A stretch of 64,000 nt of DNA from Parasedimentitalea psychrophila (GTDB taxonomy: Bacteria > Pseudomonadota > Alphaproteobacteria > Rhodobacterales > Rhodobacteraceae). Location: positions 992,001-1,056,000 of the forward strand of contig NZ_CP127247.1 of NCBI RefSeq assembly GCF_030285785.1, read 5' to 3'. Below are positions 42,246 to 51,939 of this stretch, in pieces. Each line of letters starts with the position of its first letter. Within the stretch, counting starts at the first letter, position 1. The notes below the pieces were generated by a model. That model saw nothing but the letters and a program-made list of their open reading frames with translations. It did no database searches and was not told where the DNA came from. Made by a program: the position numbers and the translations under genes.

Positions 42246-45200
42246 TTAAACGCGACGACGCGACCGCACTCCGATGCCCAGCGCCGCCAGCAGATAACTG
42301 ACCACCACAATCACCGCCGCGCCGCCGAGGAACGCCAGCAGCGCAGCGCGCATCGGGTCCAGAGCGGCCAACCCCGGCAGCGCCTGAACCAGCCCCGGTT
42401 GCAGGGCGCCGGTGGCCAGTGTCCAGCCCAGCGTCAGCGCCAGCCATGCGGCTTGCAAGGCAGCAACCCCCAGCATCAGCCAGCGCGTCGCCCCAGCCCT
42501 CAATGCGCGGCGCATGGCCGCCATCGGCCGGGCCACATCGCTTTGCATCGCCACCAAGGCGGGCACCAGCAACAGCACCAGCACCAGGCCAAAGCCCAGG
42601 CCATAGACCAGGGTGATCACCGTCGGCTTCAGAAACTGTGCCTGCTGCGACTTTTCGGTGAGCAAGGGGGCCAAGCCCAGCACCGTGGTCATCGTCGTCA
42701 GCAACACCGGCCGCAACCGGTCAGCGGCGCCCTCAACAATAGAGGGGATCAGCCCGCGGCCCTCGGCATATTCATCGATGGTTGTCACCAGCACGATTGA
42801 ATCATTGATGATGATGCCGGTCATCCCCAACAACCCGACCACCGAGAACATCGACAGCGGCACCCCGTGGAAATGGTGGCCGTAGATAGTGCCAACCAGA
42901 CCAAACGGAATGATCGCCATCACCACCAACGGCCGGGTCCAGCTGGAAAACACCCAGGCCAGCACCAGATAAATACCGGTCAGGCAAAGGATCAGCCCGG
43001 TGCGGGCATCATTCAGGAAAGCGTCCTCTTGCTCGCTCATCCCTGCCAGACGCCATTCCACCTGTCGCTCACTGGCAATTTTGGGTAGGATTTCATCCTT
43101 CAACGCCTGCAAAATCTGTTCCGCCCGGGCCGGATCATCCTCGGATATATCGCCAGTGATCGATATCAGCCGGATGCCGTTTTCCCGCCGAACGGTAGAG
43201 AACCCGGTGCGCTGGGTCACCGAAACGATATCGGCCAGCGGCACATAGTTGCCCGCCGGTGTGCGCATCAAAGTGCGCTCCAGGAAATCCGCCGTCAGCT
43301 CGCCCTCGGGCAACTCGACCTGAATGGTGGCCGACCGTGGACCATCCGGATAGGTCGCCGCCTCGATCCCATTCAACCGCGCCCGCAGCGCCCGTCCCAA
43401 ACTGTCTATGGTAAAGTCCAGGGCCTGCCCCTGAGGGGTCAGATCCAGAACAATCTCTTCCTTGTCATAGGCCAGATTGTCCTCCACCGCCGAGACTTCG
43501 GGGTAGCTCAGCAAGGCGTCTTTCAGATCCTCCGAGGCCGCCTTTAGGGTCTGCACAGTGGCGCCATAGAACTGCACATCCAGAGCGTCACCACCCGGCC
43601 CCGAGTGATAGCGGCGAAACGACACCGTCTCGGCCATCGGGTGGCGCTGCACGGTTTCCTGCAGTTCAGAGACAAAGGCAGAGCTGGTATATTCAGGGCG
43701 CAGATCGCCATCAATCAATTCGATGGAAATGCCGCCCAGCAGATCCAGGCTCTTGGCATCCACCCCCGACAGACCGCGCCCCGCATTGCCGCCAACCTCG
43801 GCCATCACAAAGAGCAGCGGATTGCGACCATAGCGGGCCTCGTATTCCACGCCCAGCGCCTGGGTGGCGCGCTGCATCTCCTGCATCATCTCCAGGGTGT
43901 CATCGCGGCTGGCGCCTTCGACCATGGCAAAGTTGCCAGTGACCGAACTGCGCTCGGGAGCGTTGAAGAACCGCCATTTCACATCGCCGCCGATCACCAG
44001 CGACATCTGGCTGGCCAGCAGCAACAGCGCCGCCGCCAGCACCACATAGCGGCCCCGGATCACCCAGACCATCAACCGCCGGAACAGGTGATCGCGCAGC
44101 CAGCGAAAGCCCCGGTTCACCACCCGGTTTGGCCAATCGTACCAATGTTCCTTGGCGGCATGGGCGATGGCATGGGACAGGTGGTTGGGCAGGATCAGGA
44201 AACATTCAACCAGCGAGGCGGCCAGCACCGCGATCACCGTATAGGGAATGTCGCTGATCAGATCGCCAAACCGGCCACCGATGATGGTCAGGCCAAAAAA
44301 CGCGATGATGGTGGTCAGGGTTGCGGCCAGCACCGGCATAGCCATGCGCCGCGCCGCATTCTCCGAGGCCACCACCGGGTGCTCGCCCAGCCGCCTGGCG
44401 CGAAAATCGGCGTGCTCGCCGACCACAATGGCGTCATCCACCACAATGCCCAGCGTGATAATCAGGCCAAACAGGCTGATCATATTGATGGTCAGGCCGG
44501 CCGCATACATGATGGCAATAGCAGCAAACATCGCCGCCGGAATGCCCGCCGCCACCCAGAATGCAATGCGCGCGTTGAGGAACAGGAACAGCAGCGTCAC
44601 CACCAGCGCCAGCCCCATCAGCCCATTGTTGACCAACAGGGTCAGCCGCCCGGAAATCGCCTCGGCCCGGGTGCGGATCAGCTCGACCTTCACCCCCTGC
44701 GGCAGGCTGGCCTGCATCTGCTCGACGACGCCCTCGACGCTGCGCTGAATGCCAATGGCATCGCCTTTGCTAGAGCGGTCAACCCGCAGCGATATCGCCG
44801 GGTTGTCACCGACAAAATAGGCCCGGTTCCGGTCCACACCCTGCACCGAGATCTGCGCCACATCGCCAATGGTCAGTGTCGATCCATCGGCATTGGCGCG
44901 CAGCACGATTCCCTCTATTTCTTCGGGTTTGCGTTTTTCCCGGCCGGTGCGCACCCGCGCATTGGCGCCAGTGACATCGCCCGCCGGATCAGCCGCCACC
45001 TCGGCAGCAATCGCCTGCGCGATCTGGGTCAGGGTCACGTCATGGGCAATCAGACTGTATGAGGGCACCTCGATCAGGGTCTGCGGCGCCGCGACGCCAC
45101 GGATTGTGGTGCGGGTCACCCCAACCTCGAACAAGCGGATAATCAGCTCATCGGCAAACAGCCCCAGCTGGGCCGGCGCCAGTGACCCCGAGATCACCAC

Positions 45201-45641
45201 ATCGGTGACCCGATCACGCCACACCGCGCGGGTGACCTTGGGCTCCTCTGCAGCCTCGGGCAGGGTGGTCACCGAATCCACCGCCGCCTGCACATCATCC
45301 GCCGCCCGCGCCATGTCCCAGTTCGGCTCAAACTCCAGCCGGATTGACGCCCGCCCCTCGCGCGACGATGCCGACGAGGATTCAACCCCGTCCACCGCCA
45401 GCAGTGTCGGCTCCAACGCCTGCACGATGGCACTGTCGACATCTCCCGGACCGGCCCCGTCCCAGATGACCGAAACCGAGACCCGGTCCAGCACAACATC
45501 TGGAAAGAACTGCGCCCGCATATTGGGAATCGCCGCGATGCCCGACACCAATAGCACCACCAACAGCAGATTGGCAGCGGTCCGGTGACGGGTGAAATAG
45601 CTCAGCAACCCGCCGGCTGAGCGGGGAAGATCGCGGATCAT
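42246..45641 (-). CDS. RND efflux transporter permease (AcrB/HAE-1-like)
   Basis: An 1131-residue inner-membrane proton antiporter with 12 transmembrane helices and two large periplasmic loops. The TM4 proton-relay pair is in GIVVDDAIVVGEH; other markers are PNMRAQFFPDVVLDRVSV near the N-terminus and GIIINDSIVLV in the second half. A C-terminal extension of about 90 residues adds two or three helices beyond the usual AcrB end. The adaptor gene lies upstream on the same strand; no TolC-like gene is present. Substrates unknown. Confidence 0.93.
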   Translation of the reverse strand: MIRDLPRSAGGLLSYFTRHRTAANLLLVVLLVSGIAAIPNMRAQFFPDVVLDRVSVSVIWDGAGPGDVDSAIVQALEPTLLAVDGVESSSASSREGRASIRLEFEPNWDMARAADDVQAAVDSVTTLPEAAEEPKVTRAVWRDRVTDVVISGSLAPAQLGLFADELIIRLFEVGVTRTTIRGVAAPQTLIEVPSYSLIAHDVTLTQIAQAIAAEVAADPAGDVTGANARVRTGREKRKPEEIEGIVLRANADGSTLTIGDVAQISVQGVDRNRAYFVGDNPAISLRVDRSSKGDAIGIQRSVEGVVEQMQASLPQGVKVELIRTRAEAISGRLTLLVNNGLMGLALVVTLLFLFLNARIAFWVAAGIPAAMFAAIAIMYAAGLTINMISLFGLIITLGIVVDDAIVVGEHADFRARRLGEHPVVASENAARRMAMPVLAATLTTIIAFFGLTIIGGRFGDLISDIPYTVIAVLAASLVECFLILPNHLSHAIAHAAKEHWYDWPNRVVNRGFRWLRDHLFRRLMVWVIRGRYVVLAAALLLLASQMSLVIGGDVKWRFFNAPERSSVTGNFAMVEGASRDDTLEMMQEMQRATQALGVEYEARYGRNPLLFVMAEVGGNAGRGLSGVDAKSLDLLGGISIELIDGDLRPEYTSSAFVSELQETVQRHPMAETVSFRRYHSGPGGDALDVQFYGATVQTLKAASEDLKDALLSYPEVSAVEDNLAYDKEEIVLDLTPQGQALDFTIDSLGRALRARLNGIEAATYPDGPRSATIQVELPEGELTADFLERTLMRTPAGNYVPLADIVSVTQRTGFSTVRRENGIRLISITGDISEDDPARAEQILQALKDEILPKIASERQVEWRLAGMSEQEDAFLNDARTGLILCLTGIYLVLAWVFSSWTRPLVVMAIIPFGLVGTIYGHHFHGVPLSMFSVVGLLGMTGIIINDSIVLVTTIDEYAEGRGLIPSIVEGAADRLRPVLLTTMTTVLGLAPLLTEKSQQAQFLKPTVITLVYGLGFGLVLVLLLVPALVAMQSDVARPMAAMRRALRAGATRWLMLGVAALQAAWLALTLGWTLATGALQPGLVQALPGLAALDPMRAALLAFLGGAAVIVVVSYLLAALGIGVRSRRRV

Positions 45642-45719
45642 TGGCTGGCCCCTGAGGTCATCATTGATCTGATCCTTGGCGGCTGCGAGGCCCTACGCTG
45701 ACAACAGGACAACATCCGT

Positions 45720-47180
45720 TCACCCCCCCATCCGCGTTTCAATGCGGGTCACCAGCTTTGCGGGCACCTTGGCCTCGGCCAATTGCTGCAAAACCCGTTT
45801 CTTGGCGGCCTCGGGCATCCGGCTGTTGCCTTCGACAATGGCGGTCAGCCGCGCCCGTCTTTCGTCGCTCAATTCGATCAGCTCTGCCTGCGGCTGCGGT
45901 TGCAACGCGGCGCCGGTTCGCAGCGCCCGCACCTTGATGCCGGCCCCCAGCAACGGAGTGCGCCCGACAACAACCTCGCGGCCAGCCAGACCCGGCCCGC
46001 GGATCAGCACATCATCGCCCTGACGGCGCACCAGTTCGACCTGCATCTGTTCCAGCCGGTCCTCGGGGCCCAGCACCAAAACCGTGCCATTGGCATCCAG
46101 CACCGAGGCCGGCAGACGCGCCACCGCACTCAGTTCCGGCTCCCGCACCGACACGGTCACAAAATCCCCGGGCTTGAACCCCGGCGCTGCATTCAGCCGC
46201 GCATAGATCAATCGCCCCGACTGCCCGGCACCGGCGCCGCCACTGTCGCGGCTGATCACCCCGTCTGCGCTCAGATCGGCGCCGGTGGCATCCAGCGACA
46301 CCCGCACCGGCGCTGCAATCAAGCCGCCACTGGCATCCAGCAGCCGGGTGTATTGTACGGTGGAAATCCGAAATGCCACCTCCAGCATGGTCGGGTCCAC
46401 CAGTTCCGCCAGCTTTTCATTGGCCGAGACCAGACGCCCCTGAACCAGACTGACCGATTGCAGGGTGCCATCAAACTGAGCCATCACGGTGGTATCTGCC
46501 AAATCCCGCCGTGCGGTCGCCAGGCTGATCTGCGCCCGTGCCAGGCTCGAGCCGGCCTGATCCACCCCGGCCTCGGCCAGCGACACCGCCTGCCGCCGGG
46601 AAATGACCGACTGGCGGGCCTGAACGGCAGCCAGCTCAGCCACCTCGACAGTGGCCGCAGTGCCAACCCCGCGCTCTTTCAGGTCGATCTGACGCTGATA
46701 GGCGCGCTGGCGCAGCTGCGCCTGATCCTGGGTCGCCGATAATTCATCCTGCGCCAAAATCAGCGTCCGGCCGGTCTCGCGCTGTTCGGCGCGGGCGTCC
46801 TGCATATCAGCCTCGGCCCGCTCCAGCGCCGACTGCGCATCCGCCGGGTCGATCTGCAAAAGCAACTGTCCCGCTGTGACCACACCGCCCTCTTCAAAGT
46901 CTTCTGCCAGCGCAATCACCCGCCCCGCCACCGGCGTGCGCAGCTCTAGGCGGCGGCGGCTTTCGACCTTACCAAAGGCAATCAACTTGGGCGCAATATC
47001 CTGCAAATCTGCGGTCACCAGATTGACCGCAAAGACACGCTCACGGTGCGGCGGCGCCCGGCGCTCGTCGCTCATCCGCTGCTGCACAGCCCCCAGCACC
47101 AACTGGCCCGCATAGAGCAACAATGCAGCGCTGACCGCCGCCAGAAAAAGTCCGGCCAAACTCTGACGCAAAAAACGCAT
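45720..47180 (-). CDS. RND efflux periplasmic adaptor (membrane fusion protein)
   Basis: A 486-residue protein. The N-terminal membrane anchor (about 7-30) is followed by a lipoyl-like half (ELRTPVAGRVIALAEDFEEG), a long alpha-hairpin coiled coil rich in Ala/Gln/Arg (about 115-225), the second lipoyl half (AQFDGTLQSVSLVQGRLV) and beta-barrel domains. It couples the permease to an outer-membrane channel. 78 bp separate it from the permease gene; together they form an operon. Confidence 0.92.
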   Translation of the reverse strand: MRFLRQSLAGLFLAAVSAALLLYAGQLVLGAVQQRMSDERRAPPHRERVFAVNLVTADLQDIAPKLIAFGKVESRRRLELRTPVAGRVIALAEDFEEGGVVTAGQLLLQIDPADAQSALERAEADMQDARAEQRETGRTLILAQDELSATQDQAQLRQRAYQRQIDLKERGVGTAATVEVAELAAVQARQSVISRRQAVSLAEAGVDQAGSSLARAQISLATARRDLADTTVMAQFDGTLQSVSLVQGRLVSANEKLAELVDPTMLEVAFRISTVQYTRLLDASGGLIAAPVRVSLDATGADLSADGVISRDSGGAGAGQSGRLIYARLNAAPGFKPGDFVTVSVREPELSAVARLPASVLDANGTVLVLGPEDRLEQMQVELVRRQGDDVLIRGPGLAGREVVVGRTPLLGAGIKVRALRTGAALQPQPQAELIELSDERRARLTAIVEGNSRMPEAAKKRVLQQLAEAKVPAKLVTRIETRMGG

Positions 47181-47285
47181 CTTTCATCCCTTTCAGGTGG
47201 CATCAATTGCCTGTCCTACCCGTTTGCACCCCGCCAAAACCTATCAAGTTTCGGCAGGGTTTGCGAGGTTACACGCAGCAACGTA

Positions 47286-47828
47286 TTACTTCCGTCGCTG
47301 GTATTCCTCTAATCTGGGCATTATTTCAACAAAGTTACAGGGCTGATGCCGGTAATCCAGCTGCATCGACAGAATTTCGTCCCAGCCGTCCTTGCAGGCC
47401 CCCGGACTGCCGGGCAGCGCAAACAGATAGGTGCCGCCCGCCACGCCACCGGTGGCCCGCGACTGCACCGCGCTGGTGCCTATTTTTTTCATCGAGACAA
47501 TGGTGAACACAGTGGCAAAAGCCTCAATTTCCTTTTCATACACATCCCTGTGCGCCTCAACGGTGACATCACGCCCGGTCAGCCCGGTGCCACCGGTCGA
47601 GATCACCACGTCGACCTCAGGGTCAGCCACCCAGGCGCGCAGCTGATCGGCAATATCAGCCCGATCATCCGGCATGATCCGGCGATCCGCCAGCAGATGC
47701 CCGGCGGCCAACAACCGATCCACCAGAATCTGCCCCGAGCGATCCTCGGCCAGGCTCCGGCTGTCGGACAGGGTCAGCACCGCAATGCGAACCGGGATGA
47801 AAGTCTTGTTTTCGTCAATACGCGACAT
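47286..47828 (-). CDS. moaB: Molybdenum cofactor biosynthesis protein B (MoaB)
   Basis: A 180-residue MogA/MoaB-fold protein that adenylylates molybdopterin by family role. Motifs: RIAVLTLSDSRS, VVISTGGTGLTGRDVT, and GGVAGGTYLFALPGSPGACK. I place the start at the ATG at 47828 (MSRIDENKTF, AAGGAC upstream). An in-frame ATG at 47945 would add 39 residues made of QQGQA/QQGQD repeats encoded by a 15-bp tandem array; this could be translated and would be unusual for the family. Confidence 0.92.
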   Translation of the reverse strand: MSRIDENKTFIPVRIAVLTLSDSRSLAEDRSGQILVDRLLAAGHLLADRRIMPDDRADIADQLRAWVADPEVDVVISTGGTGLTGRDVTVEAHRDVYEKEIEAFATVFTIVSMKKIGTSAVQSRATGGVAGGTYLFALPGSPGACKDGWDEILSMQLDYRHQPCNFVEIMPRLEEYQRRK

Positions 47829-47841
47829 GGTGCTGTTCAGT

Positions 47842-47931
47842 CCTTGTTGATCCTGGCCTTGTTGATCCTGGCCTTGTTGAGCCTGGCCTTGTTGAGCCTG
47901 GCCTTGTTGAGCCTGGCCTTGTTGAGCCTGG
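47842..47931 (-). repeat. Six-copy 15-bp tandem repeat before moaB
   Basis: Six head-to-tail copies of CCTTGTTGA(T/G)CCTGG; the two nearest moaB have T, the next four have G at position 10. On the minus strand it reads as in-frame pentapeptides QQGQ(A/D), in frame with moaB. Such arrays change copy number easily. Confidence 0.95.
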
Positions 47932-47969
47932 GCCGGTGGCCGCATGATGTCGGCGCCGCGCGCGGCGGT

Positions 47970-48569
47970 TCAATGATCCAGCTCAAGCCAGGTCACGGTT
48001 GGCCCCAGGTTCACCACTTGGCAATCCCCGATATAGCCGCGTTGCCCCCAGCTGTCATGAATATGGCCGCAGAGCGCCAGTTGCGGCTGCAGCCGCTCGA
48101 TCGCCGCCCGGATTGCCTCAGACCCAACCGAGACCCCGCCCGAGGTCACATCCGCCACCCCCTTGGGAGGGGAATGGGTGATCAGCACATCCGCCGCGTC
48201 GCACGCTTCCAACATCTGGCCGGCAAAGGCTTCGGTCAGGTCGCAGGACCAGGCACCAAATGGTGTCACCGGCACCCCATAGCCGAGCCCAAAAAACCGC
48301 AGCCCATCGATCTCGACACCGGCGCCATGCAAAACATTCATGTTTGGCAGCGCTGCCGCGCGCAGCTCATCTGCACTCTCGGCATTGCCCGGCACCAGCA
48401 GCAGGGGCGCCGCCATCCCCGACAGCAGCTGCATCGCGCGGTCCAAGCCCTGCCGCATATTGCAGAAATCACCGGCGCCAATCACCAGATCAGCGCCACC
48501 GCTGGCCGCCACCAGATCCGCCGCCGCCACCGGCGCCAAATGCAGGTCGGAAAAGGCCAGGATTTTCAC
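47970..48569 (-). CDS. Calcineurin-like metallophosphoesterase
   Basis: A 199-residue protein with the metallophosphoesterase motifs DLH (FSDLHLAP), GDFCN, GNAES (the GNH position reads GNA), ITHSPP and GHIHDSWG. It starts at a GTG (48569) overlapping the uracil-DNA glycosylase stop as GTGA. A much longer in-frame extension upstream is a shadow of that gene and is rejected. Substrate unknown. Confidence 0.85.
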   Translation of the reverse strand: MKILAFSDLHLAPVAAADLVAASGGADLVIGAGDFCNMRQGLDRAMQLLSGMAAPLLLVPGNAESADELRAAALPNMNVLHGAGVEIDGLRFFGLGYGVPVTPFGAWSCDLTEAFAGQMLEACDAADVLITHSPPKGVADVTSGGVSVGSEAIRAAIERLQPQLALCGHIHDSWGQRGYIGDCQVVNLGPTVTWLELDH

Positions 48570-49327
48570 GTCACCGCCACCAATCGCGCCTTGAGCGACA
48601 ATAAATCGGCCCAGGCCTGCCGTTTGCCCTGCGGCTGACCCAACAGTCGATCCGGCGGCAGCATCGGCAGAACCGCCTTGCCCCAGACCTGCTGCCACTC
48701 GCCACGCAACCGGTTGATGCCACGCTTGCCCAGCACCGCCTGACAGGCCGCATTGCCCATCAGCAGCAGAAACTCCGGCTCGGCCAGCTCCACATGGCGC
48801 TGCAGGAACGGCACCATCATCGCGATATCCGCCGGTTGCAATTCCTGGTTTTGCGGCGGCCGCCACGGCAGCGCGCAGGTCAGGTAAACATTCTTGTCGC
48901 GCGACAGATCAATCGCCGCCAGCATTTTGTCGAGCAAGCCAAGCGACGGTCCGGCAAACGGCGTGCCCGCCCGGTCTTCTTCGCGTCCCGGCGCCTCGCC
49001 AATAATCATCACCCGCGCCCCGGCCTGACCATCGCTGAACACCAGATTGCGGGCGCCTTTCTTCAGGGCGCAATGCTCAAACCCCTCCAGCGCCGCCCGC
49101 AGACTGGCCAGCCCGGTGGCCGCCCGCGCTGCCTTTTGCGCCTGCTCAACCGGGTCCACCTCCTTGGGCTTGAGCACCGCAGGCGCCTGCTCCGCCTTCG
49201 CTTTTGGCGGCGTCGCCTGCAACGCATAACGATTGACCGGCGCATCACCGATACTCTCGGTCACCCCCAGCTCCACCTGCCACTGCAAAAGCGCCCGCGC
49301 GCTGTGATAATCCAATGCCGATTCCAT
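48566..49327 (-). CDS. Uracil-DNA glycosylase, family 4
   Basis: Removes uracil from DNA in base-excision repair. At 253 residues: motif 1 [19 protein letters not shown], an iron-sulfur-type N-terminal region with a Cys in [10 protein letters not shown], and [15 protein letters not shown]; the usual second catalytic motif H-P is around [20 protein letters not shown]. An N-terminal extension of about 80 residues precedes the catalytic domain. Coupled to the metallophosphoesterase gene downstream. Confidence 0.88.
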   Translation of the reverse strand: MESALDYHSARALLQWQVELGVTESIGDAPVNRYALQATPPKAKAEQAPAVLKPKEVDPVEQAQKAARAATGLASLRAALEGFEHCALKKGARNLVFSDGQAGARVMIIGEAPGREEDRAGTPFAGPSLGLLDKMLAAIDLSRDKNVYLTCALPWRPPQNQELQPADIAMMVPFLQRHVELAEPEFLLLMGNAACQAVLGKRGINRLRGEWQQVWGKAVLPMLPPDRLLGQPQGKRQAWADLLSLKARLVAVT

Positions 49328-49370
49328 GTGACCAAACTAGCCTGCCTGCCGCCAAGACGAAACACCCCAG

Positions 49371-49390
49371 CTTCTCGTTGCCAAAAATAC
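49371..49390 (-). repeat. AAAATAC box near the UDG and pyrB starts
   Basis: CTTCTCGTTGCCAAAAATAC (minus: GTATTTTTGGCAACGAGAAG), a relative of the boxes at 5347, 17717 and 27021. It lies in the 176-bp divergent gap upstream of pyrB, where no gene is seen. Confidence 0.55.
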
Positions 49391-49503
49391 TCAAAACCCC
49401 GCACTCACCTCGCGCGCAACATCCCAGTGACCCGCCACAACAGCATCTTGCCCGCCTGCCTCGCCCCCCGTATAACAGCCCCGACCCAGCGCGGAGCCTG
49501 CCC

Positions 49504-50463
49504 ATGACCCCCACCCCATTTGGCCATAAACACCTGTTGGGCATCGAACCCCTGCGCCCGCATGAGATCACTATGATCCTTGATCTGGCTGACAAATACG
49601 TCGATCAGAACCGCGCCACCGAAAAACGCTCCACCGCCCTGGCCGGGCTGACCCAGGTCAATATGTTCTTTGAGAACTCCACCCGCACCCAGGCCAGTTT
49701 CGAGATCGCCGGCAAGCGGCTGGGCGCCGACGTGATGAACATGGCGATGCAGGCAAGTTCGATCAAAAAGGGCGAGACCCTGATCGACACTGCGATGACC
49801 CTGAACGCCATGCACCCGGATCTGCTGGTGGTGCGCCATCCGCATTCCGGCGCGGTGGATCTGCTGGCACAAAAGGTCAACTGCGCGGTGCTCAACGCCG
49901 GCGATGGCCGCCACGAGCACCCGACCCAGGCGCTGCTCGACGCGCTGACCATCCGCCGCGCCAAGGGTCGGCTGCACCGGCTGAACATCGCCATCTGCGG
50001 CGATGTCGCCCATTCCCGCGTGGCGCGCTCCAACCTGATGCTGCTGGGCAAGATGGAGAACCGCATCCGGCTGATCGGCCCGCCCACCCTGGTGCCCAGC
50101 CAGTTTGCCGAATTTGGCGCCGAGATCTACGACGACATGCATGAGGGCCTGAAAGACGTCGACGTCGTCATGATGCTGCGGCTGCAAAAAGAGCGCATGG
50201 ACGGCGGTTTCATCCCCTCGGAACGGGAATATTACCACCGCTACGGGCTGGACACCGACAAACTGGCACGGGCCAAACCCGACGCCATCGTCATGCACCC
50301 CGGCCCGATGAACCGCGGCGTGGAAATCGACGGCACTCTGGCCGATGACATCAACCGCTCGGTGATCCAGGAGCAGGTCGAAATGGGCGTCGCGGTGCGC
50401 ATGGCGGTGATGGACCTGCTGGCCCAGAACCTGCGCGCCGAGCGCCAGGCCAAGGCAGGCTGA
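49504..50463 (+). CDS. pyrB: Aspartate carbamoyltransferase catalytic subunit
   Basis: Condenses aspartate and carbamoyl phosphate in pyrimidine synthesis. At 319 residues: carbamoyl-phosphate loop [13 protein letters not shown] (56-68), [12 protein letters not shown], and [13 protein letters not shown]. The ATG at 49504 is the family-like start; the frame upstream is non-coding. It heads a run of overlapping genes ending in plsY. The downstream dihydroorotase homologue looks inactive, which recalls the PyrB-PyrC' complexes of pseudomonads. Confidence 0.96.
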   Translation: MTPTPFGHKHLLGIEPLRPHEITMILDLADKYVDQNRATEKRSTALAGLTQVNMFFENSTRTQASFEIAGKRLGADVMNMAMQASSIKKGETLIDTAMTLNAMHPDLLVVRHPHSGAVDLLAQKVNCAVLNAGDGRHEHPTQALLDALTIRRAKGRLHRLNIAICGDVAHSRVARSNLMLLGKMENRIRLIGPPTLVPSQFAEFGAEIYDDMHEGLKDVDVVMMLRLQKERMDGGFIPSEREYYHRYGLDTDKLARAKPDAIVMHPGPMNRGVEIDGTLADDINRSVIQEQVEMGVAVRMAVMDLLAQNLRAERQAKAG

Positions 50464-50468
50464 CCGGA

Positions 50469-51008
50469 ATGGACGCGGTACTGCACATTCCTGCTGGCGA
50501 GCGTGACCTGATCCGCGTCTTTGCCCTCGACATGCCCCCCGAGCAGGCCCGGTTTCTGCGTGAACCCGGCGCATTGGCTCAGGTGCTGGGCATTGAGGAG
50601 ATCAATCTGGATCAGGTGGAGATCTTCCCGATCACCGATCTCGAAGAGCTTGGCCTTGTGGGATACCTAACCGAGGGCTGCGGTTTACCTGCCGAGCAGC
50701 TAACCGACGACCATGAGCGCCTGACAGGGTTAAGCGGCCACGTGATGCTGATCCGCTCGCGCGCTTTTGGCGGCGAGGAAACGCGCCTGACACCGGCCAG
50801 TCAAATCTCCCTGATCGGGGCCTACGGCGAAGATCAGAACCAATGGGCCGGTACCTCCCTGCACAGCGACAGCGCCAAGCCCTATTCGGCGTCCCACCTG
50901 TCGCCCCGCGCAAGCCGCAGCAAAGCCCGCCGCATCGGCGCCAGCCTTTTTGCTGTGGTGATGCTGCTGCTCCTCATCCTTTTAAGCACATTGGTAGGTT
51001 GGCCATGA
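50469..51008 (+). CDS. Tail-anchored hypothetical protein in the pyrB-pyrC' cluster
   Basis: A 179-residue protein. The soluble N-terminal region (1-145) has no recognised motif; one transmembrane helix lies at the very C-terminus (about 158-177, FAVVMLLLLILLSTLV), so it is probably anchored by its tail facing the cytoplasm. It starts 5 bp after pyrB and overlaps the next gene (ATGA). Its place inside a pyrimidine operon hints at a linked role, not shown. Confidence 0.7.
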   Translation: MDAVLHIPAGERDLIRVFALDMPPEQARFLREPGALAQVLGIEEINLDQVEIFPITDLEELGLVGYLTEGCGLPAEQLTDDHERLTGLSGHVMLIRSRAFGGEETRLTPASQISLIGAYGEDQNQWAGTSLHSDSAKPYSASHLSPRASRSKARRIGASLFAVVMLLLLILLSTLVGWP

Positions 51009-51394
51009 CAACAGTCCTCACAACATTCACCCCCGACCGCAGCGCCTATATCCGCTCGCACGCCTGGATCGCGGCGCTGGCCATGGGCGCCGGCATGGTG
51101 ATCCTCTGGGCCATGGGCAATCCGCATGTCTGGACCGGCGCCATCGGCGGGCTGGCAGCGATCATCCTGCGCGGCTGGTATCTCGCCTCCGAGGACCTGA
51201 CAGCGGTCTGGACCCTGACACAGACCCACCTCACCGGCCCGGCTGAGCGCAATATAGCGCTGGCCCAGATCGCGCGGGTCCGCACTATGGGCAGCTATGT
51301 GCAGGTGGTCACCAAAAGCGGCGACAAACATCTGATCAAGTATCAGGCAGACCCGGCTGATACTTGCAGGACCATCGAAAGTACGTGCGGATGA
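51005..51394 (+). CDS. Small membrane protein, PH-like
   Basis: A 129-residue protein with two transmembrane helices (about 20-38 and 42-58) followed by a beta-rich domain (WTLTQTHLTGPAERNIAL, ARVRTMGSYVQVVTKSGDKH, IKYQADP) resembling bacterial PH (bPH2-like) domains. Overlaps both neighbours by ATGA. Normal GC content, unlike the next gene. Confidence 0.7.
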   Translation: MTTVLTTFTPDRSAYIRSHAWIAALAMGAGMVILWAMGNPHVWTGAIGGLAAIILRGWYLASEDLTAVWTLTQTHLTGPAERNIALAQIARVRTMGSYVQVVTKSGDKHLIKYQADPADTCRTIESTCG

Positions 51395-51939
51395 GTGGTG
51401 CCGAGCACTGGAACCAAATCCTAGAGCCCGATGAAGAGATCATTTGGCAAGGCGGGCCAGTCTCAAGTTTCGCCCTCGGCAGACCAGACTCAGACCTATT
51501 CGGTTTAGGCATATTTGTTATTGTGGCGGGCCTAATTTGGATCTTTGATGAGTTTCCAGAGAACAGCCGGGAACAAGCTTTGAAGTATCTGCCATTCATA
51601 ATTGGCTGCGGCATTACAGTAGCGGCATTAATTGCGGCAAAGTACCGTCGTAATCGCACTTGGTACTCGTTAAGCAATAAACGCGCTTTTATAGGAACAG
51701 ACATTCCGCTCCAGAAGAGGCGTCTCAAGTCCTACCCTCTCATTTCAGAATATCCACTCAAATTGATCAATCACGAGCCGGGCACAGTCTTATTCGCAAA
51801 AGAGTTTGTGGACGGCGGAGAGGATAATTTTGACCGCTGGGACTCCGTCGGATTTGAGCATATACCCAACCCGCAACATGTTTACCGCCTGATCCAAGAG
51901 ATCCGGTCGCAGGCCGATAGTTCGAAAGAGACCCCATGA
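51391..51939 (+). CDS. PH-like membrane protein of low GC
   Basis: A 182-residue protein: N-terminal soluble segment (EPDEEIIWQGGP), two transmembrane helices (about 38-53 and 68-84), then a PH-like domain beginning RTWYSLSNKRAFIGTD. Hand counts of sampled 60-base lines give 42-50% GC, against about 68-73% in pyrB and later pyrC'. Codon use is also AT-richer, suggesting transfer. It is coupled to both neighbours: ATGA with the gene before, and its TGA overlaps the next start. Confidence 0.72.
   Translation: MSGAEHWNQILEPDEEIIWQGGPVSSFALGRPDSDLFGLGIFVIVAGLIWIFDEFPENSREQALKYLPFIIGCGITVAALIAAKYRRNRTWYSLSNKRAFIGTDIPLQKRRLKSYPLISEYPLKLINHEPGTVLFAKEFVDGGEDNFDRWDSVGFEHIPNPQHVYRLIQEIRSQADSSKETP

Noticed and set aside
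43605-45062. 485-codon plus-strand frame inside the RND permease gene
   Set aside because: Antisense shadow: His/Gln/Arg-rich translation with no recognisable domain, while the opposite strand is a clear RND permease.
47840-47935. Tandem 15-bp array considered as a CRISPR array
   Set aside because: Units are directly adjacent without spacers and code for QQGQ repeats; it is a simple tandem repeat.
49405-50574. 389-codon minus-strand frame opposite pyrB
   Set aside because: Shadow of pyrB, whose catalytic motifs are all on the plus strand.
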